In this document: piece after piece, positions 37,281 to 49,876 of the stretch
Layout: every line of letters begins with the position of its first letter
Numbering within the stretch: the first letter of the stretch is position 1
Assembly (NCBI GenBank): GCA_005765155.1
Contig: VCCP01000002.1
Span: forward strand, 5,952,001 to 6,016,000
Source of the DNA: Zelopaecilomyces penicillatus
Lineage: Eukaryota > Ascomycota > Sordariomycetes > Hypocreales > Pseudodiploosporaceae
Direction of reading: 5' to 3'
DNA: 64,000 nt
Notes under the pieces: generated by a model
Seen by the model: only the letters and a program-made list of their open reading frames with translations
What the model was told of the DNA's origin: nothing
Databases searched by the model: none
Made by a program: the position numbers and the translations under genes

Positions 37281-38206
37281 TAGGTTCTCGACTTGCATGA
37301 AGATCAGCCCTGCTCAGTTCAAGCTACCGTTGGTCTCAAAGAGGACATGTGAAGTTCCTCATCATGGCCCTAAGCCTACCTATATTTGCGTTTATTTCTC
37401 CTATTGGCGGCATTGTTACATGCGTCGATGGAGATTTTACCTCAAGATATGCCTGTCGCCGGACCGCCTGTCTGAACATCAGGCCTTGGTTTGCTTCGAC
37501 GAGGTGAGATTGCTCATGTATCGTAAGCAGGCCAACAGACTGCACATGTGAGCTGAATAAGCCACCAGACCGCAGTCGATCCAATGGCAGATTTAGGAAT
37601 GAGTGAACATATAAGCAGAGGTGGCTCAGTCTGCACCGGGGTCTGATTGCATCTCATTGGGAGGGAGGGGCGGGAGACTTTACGACCTATATTGTTCAAT
37701 GCGCCACACGCTGCCAGTGCTCGGAACGGGGATATTTGTAAACGTCAATTGATTGGGCCATTATGGCACACATCAAGATGAACTGGAAGCACCAGAGGCT
37801 TTGATCGATAGTCAAAAAATACCTATCCATTCAAAACGATTCCCTCACTAAAACAATGCGCTACTTTACATCTATCTCATCAACAATGATCACCAAATCA
37901 TGTTCAAACACCTTGACATGCCTATTGATATTGGAAAAACATAGCGCTGGAGAAGCATACGCATCGCAGTAGGGTCGTAGTGGTCAGCTTATCCGGAGTC
38001 GAGTATTCCGGAGCACAATCTATCCGATGTTAGAGCTGAAACCGGTTTTCTCACCCACCGCGCCACAACACTCGAGACATCACTAATCCTTTGGTGGGGC
38101 TGACTTGTTCCAACATATAACAGTGCATCTGGCAAGCATCATGTTTTCTGAGAGAAACATGGGAGCGCGACAGCTAATGGGAAATCACGCATAAAAAATC
38201 GCTGCC
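37281..38206. other. intergenic upstream of the P450 gene
   Basis: There is no supported ORF in these 926 bases. The region should contain the P450 promoter. Confidence 0.5.
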
Positions 38207-40058
38207 ATGGAGCTGGTTAATATTCTCGAGTCTTTCAGCTGGGGTCGCGTGCTTGGCCTTATCATAATCATCACGGTTACGTCATTCATCATTGACTTCG
38301 CCAGCTATCCTCAATTTTCTGCACATTTCCCCGCTCTTGGTCGTGGTAAGGGGGTTGTTCCCCGTTTTCTGGACTGCTTCTCCTACTTCAAACACTGCAA
38401 AGTATGGATGAGCGAGGGGTATGCGAAGGTGCGTTGCGTTGATTTGGATGAGGGCAATGGAGCCCGTGTCGCCTATAAAGTCAGAGTAGCTGATGCTGCA
38501 GGCATGATTCTGCTTTCTCAATCTCCAGTACAACAAGAATGGAGTCGCCTTTATTATTCCGGGGCTGTTTTCTCGCCCACCGGATGTAGTTGTGCCTCGT
38601 TCGCAGATTTCCTGGATGCTAGAACAGCCTGATAATATTCTTTCTGTTCACGATGCTCACAATTCGATACTCTTTTCGGAGTATAACTTCCTAGGTCGTC
38701 GTCTAGCTCATGATTCATTCCCCAACCGAGTCGTGCACAAGTCTTTAGCCCGGCACATTACCACTTTGATCCCGCATATCCAGCAGGAGGTTGAGCATGT
38801 CCTAGAAGAGAAGCTCATGGCCAGCACGGAGGACTGGTGCCCAATGGAACTATGGGACCTGTGGTTGTATGTCGCGCCAAAAATAACAAGCAGGCTGCTA
38901 GTCGGAGAATCCGTGTGCCGTGATGAACAGTTCCTCACTGGCATGGTCAATTTCACTGACGACATCATTCGCAATCAGATCCTACTCAATCTAACCCCAA
39001 AGATCTTTCAACCAATTATTGGAAATATTCTTGCTTTGGCTAACTGGCGTCACTGGCACAGTGCCAGTGTACGAGTGCTGCCGACAATCAAGCAACGGCT
39101 GCACGACATGTCCAAGAAAGCAGCTGGGGATGCCGAGTATAAGGACTGGGCGCCACCCGAGGACTTTATCACTTGGACAATCCGGCTCGCCATGGCCGAA
39201 GGTAACTCGTTTGAGTTAGATCCTGTTATCATCTCCAAGCGACTGCTCCCTATTGAATTTGCCGCCATCCATACTACAATGTTGACTGGGCTTCTCTGGA
39301 CGCTCGATCTTCTAACTACCCCTGAGGATGTTGGTATTCTCGACGCACTGAGAGATGAGATAAAGTCCTGTAAACCCGAGTCTGGTATCTGGACCAAAGC
39401 GTCGCTCTCAAACCTGGTTAGAATGGACTCATCCATTCGCGAATCCCAACGGCACAGTAACTTCTCTCTCAACCTTGTATACCGCAAGGTGATTGCTCCC
39501 GAGGGTCTTCACCATCCGGAACTCGGCTGGAAACTGCCCTACGGTAGCTATCTCACTGTAAACTTGGATGGTATACATCATGATGAAGACTTGTATAAGA
39601 ATGCGAATACATACGACCCACTCCGCTTTTCCAGAGATCGGGAGGCTTGGGAAAGCAAGTCAGTTGAGGAGCGGGCTCTCCATCCTGACGAAGGTACGCG
39701 GGTGAGAGGCTTAGGTATGGTAACGACGAGCGATCAACATCTCGCCTTTAGCCATGGAAGATATGCTTGGTTAGTTTTTCTCTCTTAAACCCACCCCCCT
39801 CTTTTGTTCCCTAGCGGGTTGCTCGGATATGATTATATGTCAAGTTGAGTCGGCTCCTGGTCATTATCTATGCTAATTTGCGTTATTATTAGCCCTGGAA
39901 GATTCTTCGTCGCTTACGAACTGAAACTAATCATGGCCCATCTTCTCTCCAACTACGATATCAGACTTCTCGGTGAACGGCCCGAAACGAAATGGCTAGG
40001 CAATGTCATGATGCCACCTTTGAAAAGCCGCATTGAAATCCGCCGCAGAAAACAATAA
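38207..40058 (+). CDS. membrane-bound cytochrome P450 monooxygenase
   Basis: Three exons (38207-38428, 38529-39769, 39893-40058) give 542 residues. Residues about 16-32 (RVLGLIIIITVTSFII) are a single N-terminal membrane anchor, as in ER-bound fungal P450s that use P450 reductase. The I-helix region is EFAAIHTTML, the K-helix ExxR is ESQR, and the meander holds YDPLRFSRDRE. The heme loop is FSHGRYACPGR with Cys488 as the axial ligand; its codon is split by the last intron. The substrate is unknown, and the sequence resembles the large ent-kaurene-oxidase-like ascomycete group. A P450 close to an isocyanide synthase recalls the xanthocillin cluster, where a P450 couples two isocyanide units; a similar role here is inference. 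Confidence 0.92.
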
Positions 40059-40547
40059 GAAAGGCTAATAAGGCCATTTTGATAGTCAGAGGCGTGAGAG
40101 AAAAGAGACTGATGCAGGTAACTGTCGGCGAGTTTCTTAACCTCACGCCCACCCGGGGGAGGCGTTGCCAACGTGGAATCCCGTACGCACACTCCTGTTT
40201 TTGCGGGTTACCTTTCTAAGTTTCTGTGAAATATGAAGTGAAATATGAGAACATTTATGAGTTTTTTTCAATGCGCGCATGCGCATGTTTGCGCAGTTTC
40301 TCGGATTGTGGCGTTTTGTGTGAACATAAACAAGCAAGAGCCGTCTTAACCGAACGCCATGCATTGAAGATATCGGCCATACTCTTTGCGACCACAACTG
40401 ACTGAGCTAAACAAACGAGTTGCATACCCGTAGACATCAGAAGCACATGAAATCATTATTTTTAAGAAGGGCTGCGCAGTGAGCTGTACTAATGTTCATC
40501 TCCGCTCAAAAGAAAAAGCCCAAGGACCCATTCGAAGCCCCTGTCAC
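40059..40547. other. intergenic between convergent P450 and MAK5 genes
   Basis: This is 489 bases of 3' flank for both genes. No further gene is seen. Confidence 0.5.
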
Positions 40548-42990
40548 CTATACGCTCATTCCGATAAGTCCATCTCCACCGAGGAACAACCCCTCAGAAG
40601 TGCCTTTTTCCCGTTCCCTTAGCAGCGCCGCAACATCGACCCTGCCACCCGTAATATACCGTTCGCTGACACCTAGGTTGACCCGCCGGCTCATCTCATC
40701 GCGAAGCTGCGCCCTCAGGGCACCCATCTCCGCCTTGGACAGCTTCCGGGCGTCCTTCTCTTTCTGTTTACGACCTCCACCACGGCCGCCCCAGCTGCCG
40801 GGTGCACCATTCTCAAACTCCTCCTGGTCGTACTCAACTCCGAGCTCTTCAGCGGCGTTGCGCAGCCATGAGTCCTCAGAGTGGGCCTTCTCCTTGGCCA
40901 ACACGGCGTCGGCAAGTTGTTTGGCCAGCGTGACACGGGGCTTTAGGCGCGAGACAATCTTCCGGTCTAGCGGCAGCGTCTCGATGAGATGTTGACGCTT
41001 AGTGTTGCGTTTCGCGTGGATCTTAGCAGCTAAGCGCTGTGTGGGGAGCATCTCCTCTGGTGAGCATAGGATAACACTAACACCGGAACGGTCACCACGA
41101 GCTGTACGACCAGATCGGTGGATGTAGGTATCAGCAGCACGCGGTACATGGTAGTGAAGCACCTGGTCGACTTCTTTGATATCGAGACCACGCGCGGCCA
41201 CGTCTGTAGCAACGAGGATGGAGTTGCGGGTGGCAGCGAATCTCTCAAGGGAACGTAGACGAGCCTTTTGGATCATCTGCGAGTGTAGCGGCAATGCGGC
41301 GAGGTTGAGGTTTTGTAGGAGTGGCGTCAGGCGACGGACTGCTGATATGGAGTTTGTGAAGACGAGGGTGCGGCGGTTAGGGTTCAGCGCGAGGATTGAG
41401 TAGAGATAGAGATCCTAAAGAAATAAAGTCAGTGAATGTTCATTATTATCACTGTGAAATATTTCAACTTACCTTTTCCATGGCACCGCATTCAATCAAT
41501 CCCTCTTTCAGACCAGACGTCATCTGTGTCTGAGGATTAGCGTCCACAAAGAGAGGCTCCCGCCTAAACTTGAGTGACTTCATCAGATACTCCATCTGAC
41601 TCGCATCATCACCACCCCCAGAACCGATTCTCTTCTTCCCCGCCAGCTTAATCTGCAAGTCCTTGTCAAACGTAGCCGAAAAGACGAGCGTCTGTCGCGG
41701 CGGTAGCTTTTCACCATCCTCGTCGTCTTCATCGTCCGCCGCCTCTGGGTCTTTCCTGTCTAGTGCACCAATGATATCCTCCGCTTCTTTGAATTGGCCA
41801 GCCTTGAAGAGTCGATCCGCCTCGTCTACTACCAGGAACTTGATCTTGGTGAAGGAGCTTTGTAGCGCCATGTCGCCGTCTAGGACTTCCCATAGACGGC
41901 CGGGCGTTCCGATGACAATGTCGGCCTTTTCGAGCTGTCGCTGTTGCTTGTGAATGCTGAGACCACCGGTGACGACACAGACATAGGGCGCTGTGGGCAG
42001 ACCATTGCACAGGGCTCTGAGATGGTCGCCAAGCTGCTTCGCAAGCTCTCTAGTCGGACTGAGAATCAGAGCCATAGGACCCTGCCTCTTCATCTCGCCT
42101 GGGCCTTCGTACATATCTAGCCACTTCTCCACGATGGGTATGCCAAACGCCAACGTCTTTCCGGAACCCGTCTGCGCCTTTCCGATCACGTCGGCGCCTG
42201 TAATGATTTCTGGAATAGTGCTCTCCTGGATAGCAGTCGGTTTCGCGAATCCAAGCTTCGCAATCGCTGACAGGATATTCGTTGAGAGATTCAGCTCCAT
42301 CCATGCTGCCATATCTGTGCCGTCCTCGCCTGAGTCCTCCATATCGACAAGGGCATCGAAGGAGTTTCCCTGTGGAGGGGCTTTTTGAGTTTTTGCTGGC
42401 TCTGGCTCTGTTTTGTCTTTTGCTTTCGATTTGGCGTTGGCCTTGCTCTTTTTGCTTGTAACTTCCTCCTCTTTAGGCACTACGCTTTCCAGGTCGGCCT
42501 CATCTTCTTGAGCTTCGTCGGAACCGTCATCCAAGCCGGCCGCGGCGTCGTCGCTGAATCCTTCAAAGGAGTCGGCTGCTGATTCCTGGTTGCTATCCGT
42601 CGTTTTGGCTTTGTTTTGTTGCTTGTTCTTTTGCTTCTTCTGATCCTTCCTCGGGCTCTCCTCTTGTTTTCCCTCTTCTTCCTCTTCTTTCTTCTCTTCC
42701 TTCTTCTCTTCTTCCTTTTCCGCCGGCTTCTGCTCCGCCGCTACTACAAACTGCACTGTGTCTCCATGTTTGACCACGTCTACTCCCTCAATGACTTCCA
42801 AGCCCCCAAACTCTTCGCCAACAGTCTGCCACGCGAGCGCGGATGCTTCAACGGTTCGGCGCACAAGTCTCGTCGTCCTCACGTTCTTTGGCGGCTTCGG
42901 GGTGGTGCCCTGGGGGGTGGAACTCTTATTGCGCTTCGACGTGGATGCGGATGCGGGCTGAAGCTTACGCTTCTTTGACTGCGGGGCCAT
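40548..42990 (-). CDS. MAK5: ATP-dependent DEAD-box RNA helicase MAK5
   Basis: MAK5 is a nucleolar helicase needed for 60S ribosomal subunit assembly. Two exons (42990-41473, 41414-40548; intron 58 bp) encode 794 residues. The start is the ATG giving MAPQSKKRKLQPAS, a basic nucleolar-type head; a longer upstream frame lacks an ATG. A long Lys/Glu-rich acidic stretch (residues about 90-230) precedes the helicase core. The Q-motif side reads LGFAKPTAIQ, followed by AQTGSGKT, PTRELA, GTPGR, VDEADRLF and SAT. The second RecA domain has STAT-like ILVATDVAARGLD and HRSGRTARGDRSG. The insert between DEAD and SAT, rich in Asp and Glu, is usual for MAK5. The gene marks the right border of the accessory island. 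Confidence 0.95.
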
Positions 42991-43535
42991 TGTAAGGATG
43001 TCTTCCTCTGTAATGCAGGAAGAGCGATAAACCAATTCGTTGTGGCGAGGCAATGCTTAACGTCGTTTTTTTTTTTTTGGCAGAGGTGCTGGCTAAAGCC
43101 AAAGTCTGGGAACTGGCTGACTGGCTGAACTACACAACTTTTTTTTCTTGGTTGCTGCCCCACCGGCATTATTTCGCACCGATGTGCCGACTACCACTAT
43201 GTAACAGGTTAGTCTAGTATCACATATAATATGGACAGACAAGTATACAAACTCTCCATCAATTACATGTGAGAGTTTGACTTTAGTATCAGATCATTAT
43301 GAGAAAGCACATTGTTGCTGAGAAAGGAAATATTGTTGCGGCTTCGGTGCCGAGATCTAACAACACAGCGATTTATGACCGTCATCTCAGTCCAATCCAT
43401 CATTGGAACACTCCCTTCAATTCCTTCCCCAAACCAGGTTGCAAATTTCAAAACATATGAGTACAAGTTCCCCCTTCATTATAGATCCGCATCACAAATA
43501 TATCTCGCCATCCATGCCATACTTGTCTAGATAAC
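42991..43535. other. intergenic between MAK5 promoter and MLP1-like 3' end
   Basis: This holds the MAK5 5' flank, with a T-rich tract near 43066-43079, and the 3' flank of the large coiled-coil gene. No ORF is supported. Confidence 0.5.
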
Positions 43536-46500
43536 CTAATGAGCCCCCCTAGCTCTTTTAGCTCCTCCACCAATCTCTGAATCTCCTCTCGGCCGCTTTG
43601 CCCCTGGCTGGAATTCTTGAACTCCCGGGTTCATGCCACCGCCTCGCCCACCTCTCGCACCGCCTCTGCCGCCACGGCCTGCGTGGGCTGGTCCACCTTC
43701 TTGGTTTCCACTACCAGTTCGTTGGCCGGGAGGGACATAAGCCCCTCCCCTCCCACGTCCGCCACCACGAGGCATCGGGATACTGGACCGAACCGCGGGT
43801 TGCGGTTGCCCTTGCACCTGCTGCTGCTGTTGTTGTTGCTGGTTTTGCTGCTGGTTTTGCTGCTGCTGCTGCTGCTGCTGAGGTTGATTACTCTGTGCAG
43901 CGGGCGTGGCTGATATGGCTGGAGCTGCAACAGGTGCTTCGTTCCTAGCTGCAAACGGATTGGGCATAACTGTGCTATTCGCTTCCGCCGGTACTGCAAA
44001 TGGATTCGCAGCCTTTGGCGGAGGAATACCGCTGGCGTTGCTAGCCGGGGCAGGCGCATCCGCGGCTTTAGTCTCAACTGGTTTGGCATCTTGTGCAAGA
44101 GGCTTTGCAGGCGATGGTTGCGCTGGAACAGCAGCGGACTTGATGGCACTAGCTTGTCCCATGTTCTGTGCCATTGGTGTTGTTGGCAAACCAGAAACTG
44201 ATGATTGTCTTGCTGGTGTCCCTTTGGGTGCTGGGGATGCTGCTGCTGCTGTAGGAGGAGCTGGTGCAGCGGGTGCAGCTTGAGCAACCTTCGCAATCTC
44301 CCAGACCTCAACAACTGCCCTTTGAGGAGTTTCAACTGCAGCTGTTTGCACAACTCCCAGTTTGGCCGTCGCGCCTTTGAGTTTGTTCTCAGCCATATTG
44401 ATTCGCAAGGTGGACTTCTTAGACTCCATAAGTTGGGCCTGCTCTCGAGCTGATGTGATTTTACCGTCGTACTCAGTCTTGAGCTTCGCGCTCTCAATCT
44501 CAAGCTTTTTCTTGACATTAGCAGCGATGATGCTCTTAACGGTTGAATTAGATGCAAGGAAAGCACGAATAGAAACGTCATCCAGTTGCGAGAGATCAGG
44601 CGGGCCCGTTGTAATCGGGGTACTAGGTACGGATTGTCCCTCAGCCTTCAAAGGCGTTGATGGGGGCTGGTCAGCTACAGGGGGTTGTGCCACCGCAGTC
44701 GGATTCCCCTTGCCATTTTCAGCCATCCAGATGAGCTTCTCTTGCTCAAATCTGAGCTTCAGATCTTCATCTTTCCGCTTATACTCTTCCTCCATCTTGG
44801 CCCGACTATCCTTGAGCTTGTTGTTCAGCGTGTCCTTCATTCTATCTGATCGCTCCTTGATAGTTTGCTGTATTTTGGATTCCACGTCGTTAGCCTTCTG
44901 CTCGAAGTCAAGAGCCTTGGCCTCAGCAGCGGCAATTCGATCCTCCAAGGCTTGTTTCTCAGCATCTGAAAGTTCAGTCGGGTCGCTTTGGACTGGTGTA
45001 TCAACAGCCATCGTATCTGCAGCGGCTGGTGCGCTAGCCTGCGTGGTGGAGGCGACTTGAAGTTTCTGGATGGCGTCGTCCCGCTCAGCAATTGCCTTTT
45101 GCATCTCAGTACGCAAGTTTGCTAACTGTTGCTCAGCTCCTAATTTCTGTGCGCCTACAGATTCCAACTCCTTTCGAGCGTCAGAGAGCTGCTGTTCCAG
45201 CACAGTGACGACTTCAGATGATGCGGAAGCGTCTGCAGGTTGAGCAGTTGTAGATGAAACAGCATCGACAGCCGAGGCTGCGGCAGTAGCATGAGCTTGT
45301 TGGCGCAATTCCTCAACCTGTCGCTGGAAATTCTGTATCTCCCTCTCGAGGTCTGTCTTTACAACGTCCGCCTGCTGCACCTGCTGTTGGGCTTCTTCCA
45401 AATCCACATTGACCTTTTCAAGTTGTTCTTGGAGACTAGTAGCTCGCTGCGTCGCTTCGTTCTTTTCTCCAGTGAGCTTTCTAGAACGGTCCTTGAACTG
45501 CTCCGTGAGCTTTCCACGAGTTGTTGCCCAGCTCGAGCGTTCGGCTTCCAGCGTCGATTCTAGCTCTGTGATCTTCTGCGCTAGAGGACCTTCGCTTTCC
45601 TTGAGGGCATCACGCTCTGCCTCAAGTTCGGTGATCGAGTTCTTTAGTTGTTCCATCTCTGCGGGATCAACACGGCCGTATTTAGTCAAAATACCTTCAG
45701 TCCGCTTTTGCCATCGATCCCGGTCTTCCTGAATTTGCTTTATCTCCTCTTCCAGAAACGATCTCTGCGTGTTCAAGCCGTCGATTTCGGTTACCAAAGG
45801 CTGGATTCGTGCCTCCATCTCCTCGACCTTCTTGTTTTTCTCCAAGACTTGGTCTTTAAGCTGGCTGTTCTCGCTTCGCAGTGCCATGCTGCTCTCGCGA
45901 TACAGATTGAGCTCATTCAATTTTTCCATGAGGTCCTGATGTGCCATGGAGCTTCGGTTGTTCTGTGATGCTTGGGAACGTTCTTGGTCCAACTTCAAGC
46001 GTGCCTCATCCAGCTGAGACTGCAAGTATTCTACCTGCTGTTGTAAACGTTTTGCCTCTTGGGTTTTCAGGTCATGCTGAACTTCCAAAATCTCCTTTTC
46101 GCGCCGAAGATACCCGTTGAGCTCCCGCAAGCCTTCGATAGCGTCGCCCACACCAACGGCCGACATGACCTCATCATCATCAGCAGTCTCTCCGCGGTTA
46201 TGTTGCATTGCTGCCACCTGAGCTGTCAAGCCTTCCAGTTGCTGATGAAGAAGCTTGTTCTGAGCGTTGGCATCTTCGCGACGTTCCTTCAACTCAGACA
46301 TTTCCTGCTCCAATTGCTGTTTACGCTCTTCCCAAGACCCTTCGCTCTGGGCAAGAGCAACCTTTGCCGATTCGGCCTCAGCTCTTAATGAAGCAGATTC
46401 GCTCTTGAGCTCATTGTACTCAGTGCGAAGCTGTTGCACTAGTTTGGCAGCGTCCGCATGTCTGACTAGCTCCTGCTCATAGTCTTGCTGCGCCCTTGAC

Positions 46501-49500
46501 GCAATCTCAGCCTGAGCTCGAAGATCCTGCTGATGGTACCTCGCAGCTTCAGCGTGTCTGCTGCTGTCATCCTTCAATCGTTTCACTTCGTCCTCAAGAA
46601 TTGTCTTTTCATCCTCATACTTCCGTGAAATTTCACCTTGAGAGTCTCGAAGTGTGGAAAGCTCTGTGTTAGACCGCGACAGCTCGGCAGACATGTCTTC
46701 GATGCGTTGGTTCAACTCTCGAATGTTGGTGTCCTTCTCTTGCGTGAGAATGTCCATTTCGTGCCGATACTGTTCCTGAGACGCGCGAAGATCTTCCAGG
46801 GCTTCTTCGTTGCTCTGACTCAATTCTTTGTATTGCTCAGCTTGTGCCCTGGCATTCTCGAGTTGCGTGGTTGCTAAATCGAGGTCACGCTTCAGGTCGG
46901 AAATGTCGTTTTGAAGATCTTGAACCTCCGTCTCCAACTCTTGTAGTCGTTCATTGTTATTATCAGCCACAAGACCTGGTCGGGGCGTGGGACGAGGTTG
47001 TAGCCGACCAACTCGCTCTTCAGCATTTCGCAATTCGACCGTTAACTCATCCACTCGAGCTTGAAGATGGTCCCGGCTAGTCCTCGCACCAACGTGATCT
47101 TCACGGATCTGGCTAAGGCTAGTCATCAGGTCATCAATGCGCTTTTGAGACTCCTTCGCTTCATATTCCTTTCGTTGTTGAAGATTCTGGTTGTCTTCGG
47201 CAGCTTGACTTAGCTTCCTTTGAGCACCGCTAAGCTCATGCTCAAGGGTTTCAATCTTGGCCTGTGCTTTCCGACGCATCTCAGATTCTGACAGGTTTCG
47301 TTCATTCTCCAAGGTTTGTTGAGTTGAGAGGAGGTTACTAAGGCGGTTCTTTTCCTCTATTAGGGCATCGTTGTCTTTGCTCATACGCTCTTGAATATCT
47401 TTCCACAGCTTTTTCTCGGCCTTGAGGTTGGCTGTCTCGCTCCGCATACTATCAAGCAGCCCTTTAGACTCGATAAGCTCTTCAGCAATCTGCTGAGTTC
47501 GGATATCTTGTCGCGCAGCAGTTTCAGAAAGAGCCTGTGTTCTCTTTTGAAGTTCGGCATTTTCGGTTTGAAGGGCTACATAATTACTTTGTAGCATTTC
47601 TCTCCGTTCGGACTCCAGTCTTGCTTCGCCCTGCAACTTGATGTTGATAGTTTGCAGTGAGTTCTTCTCACTCGTCAGGTGATCCGTCTGATTTCTGAAA
47701 TCTTTGCGTATACCATCTTGAGCGTCACGGAAGCTGTCGTATTCGGACTGGAGCTTACGAAGAGCCTCACTCAATGTTTCCGTAGACTCTCCTTGCTCGA
47801 TGCTAGTAAGCGGTGCCCGATTGCCATCAAGAGAGGTACGCATCATAGATGCCTCATCGGCCCCCGTGCCACGTTGCTGCAGCAGACGCCGGAACATATC
47901 GCGCTCCATCTTGTAACTTTCCATGGTGATTTTCACAGACTTGGTTTCCTCTGTCATATGCTCGAGATCTTGCTCAAGCTTCACGACCATATCGTGATCC
48001 TCTTTCGCTTGGTGTTTTGCGGCTAACGCCTCCTCACTCTCCAACTGTTCAGCGAGCTCTCGTGTAATACGAAGAAGATCCTCGTTCTTGGCCTGGAGAG
48101 ACTTGATATCTTTAAACACAACAAGCTTTTGAGTAACGAACTGATGGGTGTCGGACAAATCGGTCAAAGCCTCTTCTGTGATTTCGCCCTTTTCCAGCTG
48201 CTTCACGCGGAACTTTTCCTCATCAGTCAATTGATCCATACCCTTCTCAATAGCGTAGATGTTGAACACGAGCATCTGAATTTGCGTTCCGAGGTCCCGG
48301 AGCTGGGTGCGCAGTATCTTGCCCTCAGATTGCGCAGTTGCCAGGGCACCCTCAGCTTTTCTGGCTGCCTTCCTTGCCATGTCACGCTCCTCGAAGCTCT
48401 GTTGTGATAATTCTGACATGCGTGCAATGTCGTTCCGGAGGGTGTCGGATTCAGACTGAAGCTCCTGAATTTCAGGTGCCTTTGCCTCCAAAGCAGTCAT
48501 CATGTTGTCCAATTCTTCTGTGAGTTGCTGGTTCCTCCTCCGCTCGCTTGCCAGCTGCCCCTTCACCTGGTATAGTTGTTCAATCGCCTGGGTAGCGGTG
48601 ACGACTGATTTGCTACGTATGGACGCCGGTGTTCCAAACGGTGAAGACGGTCTGCCCAAGAGAGATCCATTAAGACGAGGAGTTTGTGGTGCCGACTGAG
48701 GAGGAGGTGCATGCTCGATGCGTGCGTGTGCTTCATCGAGCTCTCCCTCAAGTTGGCGGATTCGCTCCTCCAGGTCAGTGCCTACCTGGCGTTCTTGCTC
48801 CAGATCCTGTCGAACACGACGGATCTCATTTTCGTAATTGTCTTTGAGGCGTTCTCTCTCTGCCTCGAGCTCTCTAACGCGTTCTTGATGTTTTTTGCTC
48901 AATTGTTCAGACATATCTACAAGACGCCTCTGGTCCTCGAGTTCCTGCTTGTAGCTTTCGACGGTAGATGCGAAGGCACTTTCCTGCTTCTGCAACTTGA
49001 CAAGAGCATCGTCAGCCCGGGTTTGCATGGCCTCGAGGCGCTCACGCAGTTGCTGCTCGGTCCGTTTGAGTGCGTCGACTTGAGATTTAACATCTTCATT
49101 TTGTCTCTGCAACTCTGCAATTCGAGCCCCCTTTTCCTTGCGGTACTTCAGGGCTTCTTCGCTCTTCGTCTTGAGCTCATTCTCGAGCCATTCGGCGTTT
49201 TGGCGGGCGAGGTCGAGTTGCTGCTGGATGGACTCTTGGCGGTATTTGGCACTGCTCAGCTGACCTTTAGCATTCTGCTCCGATTGCTGCAGAGTAGTGA
49301 CTTCGCGAGAAAGCTCAACATTCTTCTGGTGTTGCTTGGTCAACTCTTCCGTCAAGGTCTGGTCGCGCTTGTTGCTCGATTCGATGATACTAAGATTTGC
49401 GCGATTCGATGACTGAAGAGTTTCAATCTTGTCATTGAGAGCCTTCACATCGGCATCATGATCGGAATATTTGCTCTTCAAGCTTTGCAGTTCGTTCTCG

Positions 49501-49876
49501 ACGGATTGACGCTTGGTTTCTGCAGGGGAACATAGGTTAGCTGAAGCAACATTGAAAGATTTTCGATTCCAAGTCATCACATACGCTCCTCCTTGAGATT
49601 CTGTCTCGCCTCTTCCAAATCCTTCAACGCCTTGTCGGCGGTCCCCTTGAATGATTGCGATCGCGTCTCTGAACTGCGCACCGCATTTTCCAGCTCAATG
49701 TCTGTCTGCAACTTCTCGGCATAAAGTGTTTCAAACTCATGAGCCTTGACTGCAACAGCCTGTAGCAGCACCAAAACAAGTTCGGCTGTTGGCTGGGTCG
49801 TCAGGGTGGCTACCGCAGGCTGGTCGAGGCCAAGATGGCCTGCGATGTAGCCGACGTCGACATCCGCGGCCGCCAT
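43536..49876 (-). CDS. MLP1/TPR-type nuclear-basket coiled-coil nucleoporin
   Basis: Two exons (49876-49585, 49519-43536; intron 65 bp) encode 2,091 residues. From about residue 45 to 1,600 the protein is almost continuous heptad-repeat coiled coil rich in Glu, Gln, Leu and Lys, which is the layout of TPR/Mlp1/Mlp2. These line the nuclear-pore basket and act in mRNA quality control and chromatin tethering. The central TPR/MLP family region contains LRTEYNELKSESASLRAEAE and the later RELNGYLRREKEILEVQ. The C-terminal ~300 residues are non-coiled and rich in Pro, Ala and Gln. They include a polyglutamine/asparagine tract, RGG/GRGG repeats and a basic KRPRGDSE...KRARGAH tail likely to be a nuclear localisation signal. 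The ATG is followed by MAAADVDVGYIAGHLG. The start is confident and the length is normal for the family. Confidence 0.92.
43830..43905 (-). repeat. polyglutamine/asparagine-coding tract in the nucleoporin C-terminus
   Basis: This is a CAG/CAA-rich stretch read on the minus strand, giving two Gln blocks separated by Asn-Gln-Gln units. Such tracts vary in length between strains and are often disordered. Confidence 0.7.
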
